DNA of 64,000 nucleotides from Lichtheimia corymbifera B2541 (taxonomy: Eukaryota > Mucoromycota > Mucoromycetes > Mucorales > Lichtheimiaceae). The translations under genes were made by a program, and so were the position numbers. Positions 55,807 to 64,000 of the stretch are shown piece after piece (the stretch's first letter is position 1; each line of letters starts with the position of its first letter). The DNA lies in contig JNEU01001035.1 in the NCBI GenBank assembly GCA_000697475.1, positions 119,683 to 183,682 of the forward strand, written 5' to 3'. The notes beneath the pieces are model-generated. The model ran no database searches, was not told the DNA's origin, and saw only the letters and a program-made list of their open reading frames with translations.

Positions 55807-57782
55807 AGTGTTGTGATATTCTCTTTTGTCGATTGAGGAAGAGGAGGAGGGTGAATGAGCAAGAAAGAGAGAGCAACACGCTCAATGAGCTATTGACAAC
55901 AGCGAGAAAGTAGTAAAAAGTAAAGAAAGAGAGAAAAGAGAGGGTTGTGAGTAGTAGAGTGGACAAGGCCAAAATTCACGCTGGTGGCACAACAGGCAAG
56001 GTCCCGACCTGATTTGACATATTCGCATTTCTTGTGATCGCGCAGTTGGGGATAACCCACATGTGCACGCTTTCTATTCCCCTTTCCTCTCTCGCTATCT
56101 GAAATGTGATCTTATTCTATTGCCCCACACTTTGGTATCTTTTCTCCATGTTATAACAGATATCCATCCCATTCTTCTTTATCTTTTTTTTTTTACACGG
56201 GTGAACTCTTAAAAACATGCATCCAATGATGGCAATCTAGTCAATAGCAAAATCACATGTAAAACCGACTCCCAATCCCATATCCCACGCCGGGGAAATC
56301 TTTCCCTCCCTCCTTTGGATCCCCATCCATTTTTTTCTTTTTTCATTCATGGGCCTTGTGATTGGATGATTCATTCTCCTTGCTTGCCTCATTCTCTCCA
56401 ACACAAACCCATTGTTTTCTTTGACAGCTATAACACACATCCACTCTCCAAGTGAGTCGTCTCTTTGAATATTACCCCGCTCTTATCCCGCTGCTGATGC
56501 TGCTGCAATGATTTCTTGGCAGTAACCCAAAAAAGTTGCATCATCGTGCTCATTGTCTCACCTTACGCTTGTATACCATGCATTTGCCACACACACGCAC
56601 ACACACATGGGGGATCCTAGGCAATGGTTACGCAAGATGGGACAGTCCGTGTTGCTTATTAACTAGCTCCTTCTTTATTGCCATCATCAACGATACCATT
56701 TCATATAAATCGACATGCTGCAGCTAAATCATTTTATAGCCAAATGCCATGAAATCAATAAACATGTCATAACAAAGCTCATCAAAGATAGCGGTGTCAT
56801 CAAGATGAAACGCATTCCAGTCTATCACATGCTTGTTGGAGAAAAATGTTCTCATAGCACATACCTATACTACACACTTGCTGCAAGATGCATCACCTTT
56901 GTGTATAGAAGAGGAGGCGCAAATACTAACATGTTGATTTTCACAAGATCTGCAAACCTTAACCAGTGGAATGCATGGTGGTCACATTCTATCATGGCCT
57001 TTGATTTACATGTTGTTTGACGGAACAAGTGGTAGGTACATGTTCTTGACGATCATGATATCATAATATTTTTGCCTACAAAGCCCAGCATTCCTGTGAT
57101 ACCTTTCAGCCATTGGGAAGGCCAATCTGTAGCCGGTATCCAAGCCGGAAAGATAGTTCATTCACCCCTGTATAGTATCCAACGGCAGAATCACATGCTA
57201 CATAAAAACGCAAAGCCGCATATCAAGATCAGCATCATCATTATTCTTTTTAGGCAACCAGGAATGAGTGTGGTATATGCCGCTACCACTGACGATCATG
57301 GATTATACAGTAAAAAGTGCTATTCTGCCATCCCGGCAATTATTTGCAATATGGTTTATTTCAATGAGGATGGCAAAACGCCAGGTGGAGCTTATTATAT
57401 CAATGTAATTGAGTTATCACTGCTACTTTAATACTCAAACACGCATCATCAGTAGTATCAGCCTGACAACGAAATGTGCTTGATTTTATTGTTTGATCAT
57501 GGACCCTATCTCATAGCAACGTGTTGTACTGTGTCGTTCCAAGAGCGCTTCATTGAGTAGTTCATCAATCAAAAAAAAATCTGGTTGCTTATACCGAGAT
57601 GCAAGGGAATGGCGTGTAATTGACATCTGTCCCAAGGGTGGTGGTGGGGATGATTGACCGGTATCCTTGGATACAGCGTCGATTGACAGCAAACCCATTC
57701 ATCGGAGTGGCGGCGGGTCACACACATGGATGAGAGACCGCCACAACAAGGTTTTTTCTTCCCCACTCTCGTACCTTACATA
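55807..57782. other. Divergent intergenic region OPI1/SET5 (2 kb)
   Basis: Open stretches at about 56715-57020 and 57072-57431 contain peptide-like runs (GKTPGGAYYIN; PTKPSIPVIPFSHWEG) that look like decayed coding sequence, but no family, start or splice context could be established. The rest is promoter-like AT-rich DNA. Confidence 0.4.
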
Positions 57783-59139
57783 ATGGCAGAAGACGACAAG
57801 ATCATCCCATCGCAGGACGAGCTCCTCGAAGCTATTCAAAAGATCAAAATCAGCAATCCTGAATATGGCATTAAGAAAGTGACCCAGCAATTGGGCCAGG
57901 ATCAGACCAACTGGACCGTTTCCGAGAAGCGCGTCAAAAAGTTGCTTCAGGCGAATGGCTTGACCAATACACAACAACCTGTGAAGAGTGGTGTGGCAGA
58001 TGATCCTTCTATTCCAGTGTCCTTTATTGACCCCAAGTTGGATTTACAGTCTGTATCGACCAATGTGGTGGTAAGTTACAGGATACTCTTCTTTGTGATA
58101 TGTCATTTAGCTTAACCAAGTTGGCTCTGTAGGCTAAAATGATTGATCCAGTAACGGGCAAAGGTCTATTTGCAGCACGCGATATTGCAGCCAACGAGAC
58201 TATTTTCGAAGAGACACCGTTCATGTATTTCCCACCTATGGAAGGCTTCAATTTGATTCGTGATGGCAATGCTTGCGGTCTGTGCGCTAAACCCTTCCTT
58301 CGTCAAAGCCGTCTTGCTGCTCGATGCTCGCACTGTGATACTGTATATTGTACAAAGCAATGCAAATCCATCGCCTGGGAATCATTCCATCAACTCGAAT
58401 GCACACGCCTTAATCCAGCCATGTCTACCTTTATGAACTTTTGCGAGGGAGAGAGTTGGACTGCACCTATGGCGGTTTCTCGCATGTACGCACACATGAT
58501 CCTCGCTCACCAAAAAGGCAATCTCGAATCCGTCAAGGGTCATTACGATGCTTTTGCTACTGTCAACCAAGCTGAACGTCAAGCAAAGGAAACCGAATGG
58601 ATCTTTATGGTAAGTAAATCATCCTTTCATCAAAAGGCCATGTGCACTTACATGCATACCTCTAGGAACACGTGACACGTGAATTGTGGACCAAGGCCAG
58701 AACATTGTTGAGCAAGGCATACAACCCTCCACCCAAGAAATGCAAGATTAATGTACCATTGCCTGAAGCCTTCGCCAAGGAGTTGTTTGAAGATGAAGAT
58801 ACTTTCCTCAATTATCTCGGCAAATTCAACATCAACAACCAGAATGGTGGCATGTACCTTGTTCAATCTCATATGAACCACAGCTGCTGGCCTAACGTTG
58901 CTATCGAATATCCCGGCCGCATGTCACAGTACAAGCTTGCTGTTCGTGCCCTGCGTGATATAAAGGCTGGCGATCAACTCTGTGAGACATACGTTAACCC
59001 CCGTTGGGATAAGGAAACTCGCACCAATTATCTCGACAAGAGCTACATGTTCAAGTGCCAATGCGAACGTTGCGAAAAGGACTTGCCCTTGACGGATCAA
59101 TTGAGAAAGGAAATGCGTCTACGTGCTGAAAACGATTAA
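57783..59139 (+). CDS. SET5: SET5-like lysine methyltransferase (SET plus MYND)
   Basis: Three exons: 57783-58070, 58133-58609 and 58666-59139, 412 aa. An N-terminal helical part (SQDELLEAIQKIKISNPEYG) is followed by the split SET domain: KGLFAARDIAANETIFEETP, a MYND-type zinc finger (CGLCAKPF ... CSHCDTVYCTKQCKSIAW), QSHMNHSCWPNVAIEY (the NHSC signature), GDQLCETYVNPRWDK and the post-SET cysteines FKCQCERCEKD. This is the SMYD/Set5 order. Yeast Set5 methylates H4 K5, K8 and K12. An in-frame ATG at 57726 would add 19 residues; I prefer 57783 because the extra part reads like leader sequence. Confidence 0.9.
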
Positions 59140-59307
59140 AAGTAGACTTGTATATAATTCATGATCATTGCATTATTCATGAAAAAGTTTGCCTATTACC
59201 AAATGTATAATATAAACCATTCAAACATTGATTCTATATGTACACTATGTTGTTTATTATTGGAGATGCAGTCTATCTGGAAGGCGTTGCCAATAGTAAT
59301 TGTTTGG

Positions 59308-60126
59308 TCATCGGAACATGCGCAAATATGCGAGGAATAAAGCCCCAGCACCAGTGATTGTACCTGCAGTGGATGATGATGATGATCAATGATGATGCCC
59401 ATAGTATCCTATCCCTCACATGTAAATAATTACCAATCATGTACTGCAGAATCTGGAATTTGATGGCTTCCATCTGGGTCCTCAAGCCTGCAATTTCACT
59501 CTCGATACGGGTATCCGTTTCCTTGATCTTGATTTCTTGTGCGCTTGCTTCATCACGAATACGTCCTTTCTCCAAATGCAAATCAAGCCTTACATTCGCC
59601 TGCGTACGGGTAATCTCCTCGCGTAGCTTTTGCCGTAACTTTTCCACTTCACCCTGCAACCGATCGTTTTCAGCTTTCATCATGGTAAAATCGTTCTTTT
59701 CTAACAGCTGGATCTCAGATTTGAGGTGTGCAAAGTCGACCTTGTATGTATATACAGTCTACCGCATCCATGTTAATATATACATGTCATCCATCATCAT
59801 CATCATCCATTACCTTTTCTTGTTCTGCCTTGGTAACCATGCCCTTGGTAAGCTCGGTCATACTTTTAAAAAAGATGTCAAAGAGAGGTATCTCATATAC
59901 AGGAAGATGACACTACGTACCTCTCAGAGATAACTTCACGTAAAGAGGCCATGATAGCTTCGCTTTGCTCACGAGAAAACCCTTCAGCTTCCAATCGCTC
60001 GACGAATTTAAAGGTATCAAAATGGTAGGCGGATAACGAGCGGATGGCGTGGTGCATTGCTGGATCATGTCGTCGAGTAACGCTATTGAGCACAGATGCC
60101 ACAGGTCTAGAACAAAGACGCAACAT
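59308..60126 (-). CDS. FMP32/MCUR1-CCDC90 family mitochondrial coiled-coil protein
   Basis: Four exons: 59921-60126, 59814-59862, 59434-59740 and 59308-59363, 205 aa. A basic N-terminus (MLRLCSRPVASVLNSVTRRH) fits a mitochondrial presequence. It is followed by the family signature HFDTFKFVERLEAEGFSREQ, SEAIMASLREVI, a long coiled coil (DFAHLKSEIQLLEKNDF ... LQGEVEKLRQKLREE) and a C-terminal TM (TITGAGALFLAYLRMFR). Members of this family (DUF1640) act at the inner membrane; yeast Fmp32 supports complex IV assembly and human MCUR1 the calcium uniporter. It converges with SET5, 169 bp between stops. Confidence 0.88.
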
Positions 60127-63100
60127 TATGACGACGGATGTGGAGTAGTGTATAAAGGGTGTGGAGAAACAAAGAATGTGCCTGTGTAGGTGCTTCCCAA
60201 TTTGAGTCAACCAACACCGGCGCATCGCTTCCTGTTTTGGTATTCAAGCGATCTGACATGCGTCATCCGCAAACCACAAAGTGCTCCATGAAGGTGTACT
60301 TTGATCAAGGCTCTGGATCGATCCTATTTGGAGGTTACCAAGAAGCCTATTTGTTGAGTTGGTGATACTATCGTTCGGGCGGATCCAAGAAGGTCGATGC
60401 TCAGATGACATCTCTCTTCACCCCCAAAACATCGATACAGTAGACGTTACGTGCAATACTATGTAGCTACCAAAATAAATACATCACTGTTTCGATTATC
60501 TCGTATATCGTAGTCATGCGAAAGATCATCAGAACAATTTCTTCACCTACCAACAGACTTCCAAGTAAGATGCCGTGATATGTTTGGTCAAGATCGGCAT
60601 GGCAGCTACTGTATCATGGATACGATACTTCCTAATCATCCAGCGAATGCCAGCAAAGAGATAGTAGCCTTGCTTGCGCTGAACACTATCACCATCTGCA
60701 GCGCTTAAAAATGCTTTTCGTTTCGATATAGTCAGTATATGAATAAAAATAAACTAGCATATTGCTGCTAGCTCAATGGTGGTCAATGAAGCCAATGTTT
60801 GAGCTCTGTGGATACCGAAGAGGGGAAGAAAAGCAAAGCCAAACAAGCACATTTTTGCACAGCAACATCAACGCACGCACATATCCTCACTTGCTCATGA
60901 CTACTATAGAATCGACAGGAGAGACATGTAACATTTATATCATAAGAGATCGGTCATGGGGTGCTTTGACAACTGAGATCATAGCAACGATCAGTCAACT
61001 GCGACTTTGGCAGCGCGTTTTATAACATGTTAAGAGACAAGAGTATGTGTATTTAAAAACACAAGTTTATTTATGATGATACTAATACTAATACTATAGA
61101 GAAGCAGCTGTTGGTTTCCTTGAGCCCAAAGGCCAAGTACTTACAGGGACGACCACGAGAAGGTCGCTGCTCAACCATCCCCACCTCTACCTGTGGGCAC
61201 CAATTCCAGGTCGACAAGGTGCAGTGCTGGGGACACCGCTTGTACCTTTTTTAAAGACCAAGAGAAATAGAAGCAGCCCCCTACAACTAAGTCCCTCGAA
61301 TCAGGTGCCAGGCCTTGACGCGCCAAAACCTCGTTGGAAAGAAAGGATAAAGAAAAGAAAAGGAAAAGGAAAGGAAAAAGGCGCTTCTTTTATAGCCGTT
61401 GCTGCGGGCGGTTGCTGCGGCTGAAAATGGGGCTGTGTCCAAACTTCCATATATGGGCTACAGCAGCCATTGCCTTCTTTCTATCATGTTGGCGGCTAAA
61501 GAGATATGGTAAAAGACATGGACAAAGACATACTTCTTGTACCTTGGCTCATTGCTATATGGGGAAGGTGCGAATGCTTGAAACGTGCACGGATCACCAA
61601 CGGCAGTGGTGGAGTTTTTAGCTGATATCGGAGACACTGAATGGATTCCCTTTGTGCAAGGTATGACTTGAAGCATCATTGTAACAGAAAATATACTGAG
61701 CATTCACGTAGGTTCTATTGCCATACAAGCATACAGATGCGTTGAATTTCCTCTTTTCTTGTGTATATCCTCAGCTGTATAAGAATTGGGAAGTTGGTTT
61801 CCATGGCGGCGTTTCCGCTTTCTCACAGCACCCGCTCAACGCCGACTCCCCCAGACCACTCACTGATGCCGTTTCCATCGCGACAACAACAACACCAATG
61901 GTGAAAGAAGCGACCATGGAGCGTGTCAAGTTGATGATCATACTGCCTCTTCATTGACCAAGAAAAGAACTGCGATCCACCCATGACTGGAGCAACACAC
62001 CAGGTAGGTCCAAACACTTCTTCCTGCTTATATATTAACCAACCAGAATGCTAACATGTATGGCGTCGTGACACTAAAGTTTACGTGTAGTTTGCTATTC
62101 TCTCGTTTATGCTACACCCAAAGGAGCCGTCCTGTGTCGTGTGTATTCATGGTTGTCATCAAGGAGAAGTCCATAAGACATTGTTACTTGGGGTATGTTG
62201 ACACCAAAAGTAAATGCCTGTCTTGTTATCTTATTTTGCTATAAGGATAGGTTGCACATGTTGGATGAAGATATCTGTGGGCAGTAACAAGATATTGATC
62301 TCAAAGCAAGAATTCTGTATGTTGGCACAATGGTACGCTTAGGATTGAATCTACAAAGCAAGATGGGCTAATCATAGAGCCTTACAAGAAAACAGCAGCC
62401 GCTCATACTGGATCGCATGGATGCCGGTTATACATACATTGCCGGACTGGTTGGATTCAAGTGAACTTATGATTCGGCGATACATATTACCATTCACGGC
62501 AGCATGTCAAGGAAGCCAATGCAGGGCACTTTCTACTACGTATGAGAAACGACCGTGCTGGGTCAGTGGGAATCGGTGCGTCTCACATACTTATATCACC
62601 TACAAAGAATCGCCTTTTAAGCAGCAGGCGCATTTATCAGCTGCTGGTTTTCCATCACTTTGACTCAGTACTTCAAGATGCTTGACCACTTTATCAGATC
62701 GATCAATCAATCATGACCACAATACCCACGCCCACACACATATAAACAAGGCGGTTGTCACCAACACTATCATACAGCCTTTCTTCCTGCTTGTATGCAT
62801 ATCATCATCCACGGCCTTTGGTAAGTCTCATGAATAGTCTTTATGCGCATCCCAATATGAGGTTATTTATCATCTATATAGCCCACTTCATTGTTTTACC
62901 ACTTTCTGTGATCACTGCTGCCTAATGACATTTGGCTGTGTTCTTTGATGGACCCTTTGTGGTAGGTATAACTATCATTGATATTGATAGCCCCTATTAA
63001 GGGATGCTTGTACATTTGCATGTAGGCAAAAGGCAACCCAGATCTGATAGGAAATATGGGACTCCTTTGTAGGAGACATAAGTACCTACCCTCTGTTCGT

Positions 63101-63359
63101 ACGACGGACCACCAAGTATGAGCTCCATCATTCTATGGTCTATGCTCTCCTCGCCTTCAGGGAAAGAAGATGGTTTACTATTGACAACATGCGGGATACA
63201 CAGCTTATCGCGGTGTCAAAGTCGTCTGGGGAGGAGGGGATCATGTCATTGGGTCACCGTTAAAATTGGGCGTTTTGAGACATGTTCCTCTAGGAGCGCG
63301 CTAGAAGGCAGCATTGGTGCGACATTCTTTTATTATCACTTTGCATCCTGGTGGCCTCT
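60127..63359. other. Gene-poor stretch (3.2 kb)
   Basis: Several short frames, none with a recognisable motif or splice-linked continuation. A purine-rich AAAG/GAAAAG tract lies near 61340-61380. No RNA gene was identified. Confidence 0.4.
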
Positions 63360-64000
63360 ATGGATCCAAGTCTGCTATGTCCAATCGAAAAGTGTAATGA
63401 TGTCTTTACATCCCACAAAGACCGACACAAACATGTGACGTTGGTGCAAAGCCGTAAGTTTATCACTTTCTATTTCATCCATCATATCACTAACGCGTCT
63501 TGGATTAGAACGATTTGTTCTTGTGTGGCTCTTGTGGGAATGGCTACGCGAACGAATCCAACATAATGAGACATGCAAACGAGGTACGCAGGCCGGGAAG
63601 GAAAGATATGACAGTTGAAAGATGATCATTTTGATATTTACAACCTATATATAGGGCTTGAAGCTAATGATGGATCCATCGGACAAATGTGGTGCAGCAT
63701 TTTTTCAGAAGGCGAGCCCAAAGAATCAAGAGCCATAACGCGCCCGATGTTACAGCATTGCCAGTGGAGTTGGATGAGTTCATAAGCACTTTTGACGACA
63801 AGGTATGTTACATATATGAAGAGAGCAATGGATTGGCAGACTATAATATAAGACGACTAACGTCTTCATAGCGCGAACTCAGTGAATTGTATGATCATGC
63901 CTTCTCCTTCAAGTTTGATCCAATCAAGAAGCAGCCTAACCTCCATTGGGTACATCACTCTATTCTTCAAGCACTGGATCTCTTGTTTTGTGGATACCTG
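63360..64000 (+). CDS. Probable C2H2 zinc-finger protein, 5' part (partial at right edge)
   Basis: The ATG at 63360 begins MDPSLLCPIEKCNDVFTSHK and then DRHKH, a C2H2 finger (C-x4-C ... H-x3-H). After an intron, 63509-63583 read in the frame giving NDLFLCGSCGNGYANESNIM then RHANE contains a second finger-like motif. Further downstream the segments ending FISTFDDK at about 63802 and RELSELYDHAFSFKFDPIKK with WVHHSILQALDLLF after an AG acceptor at about 63870 look coding and run off the window. Splice joins in the first half are ambiguous: two donors are possible for exon 1, and the stretch 63656-63720 is unclear. The span is therefore given as a whole. Function unknown; C2H2 proteins are usually DNA-binding. 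Confidence 0.5.

Noticed and set aside
55105..55836. 243-codon plus-strand frame with a run of cysteines
   Set aside because: Antisense to OPI1 exons; the Cys run is the complement of (CAG/CAA)n glutamine codons and the start is not ATG.
61334..61621. Frame with Lys-rich start in the right gene-poor region
   Set aside because: The lysines come from an AAAG/GAAAAG purine tract; no start context, splice partner or domain.

Overview
The window is eukaryotic nuclear DNA from a filamentous fungus, most likely an early-diverging mould of the Mucoromycota. Genes are dense but cut by many introns of about 50-80 nt with GT..AG (some GC..AG) ends, intergenic DNA is AT-rich, and the proteins are fungal orthologues. 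The phylum is inferred from gene style and content; no rRNA or other marker is present. Gene models were built by hand: exon ends were placed where splice signals, reading phase and family motifs agreed. Most models close in frame, which is the main evidence for them.

Left part (1-21.9 kb): 5' end of RACK1 (-), SET2 histone H3K36 methyltransferase (-), NAA10 N-terminal acetyltransferase (+), a small LYR-motif protein (-), a 14-TM drug/H+ antiporter-type MFS protein (+), an EF-hand light-chain/calmodulin-like protein (-), a DHDPS-superfamily aldolase (+), a small single-TM protein (+), a CCC1/VIT1 iron/manganese transporter (+), a secreted GPI-type HExxH metallopeptidase (+) and SNAPC3 (-).

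Middle part (21.9-38.5 kb): the accessory region. A segment of about 1.5-2.8 kb holding a Dal5-type MFS gene is present twice in direct orientation. One copy (26.2-28.0 kb) is intact. The other (22.3-22.7 kb) has lost five exons yet keeps frame. The intact copy lies inside a foldback-like structure of about 7 kb, whose inverted arms are built of degenerate repeats of about 110-130 bp. A separate palindrome of about 0.5 kb (30.6-31.1 kb) uses the same unit. Further right are a degenerate proline-tRNA-like sequence, an MCT-type MFS transporter and a small WWE-like protein.

Right part (38.5-64 kb): LTO1 (-), an F-box protein (+), PSO2/SNM1 nuclease (-), a very large TAF2 whose C-terminus carries six bromodomains (+), a TFG homologue (-), an OPI1 homologue (-), SET5 (+), an FMP32/MCUR1-type mitochondrial protein (-) and the start of a probable C2H2 zinc-finger gene at the right edge (+).

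Transcription and chromatin functions are frequent (SET2, SNAPC3, TAF2, OPI1, SET5). Unrelated genes are packed tail to tail with about 140-220 bp between them. No rRNA, CRISPR array or recognisable transposase was found.
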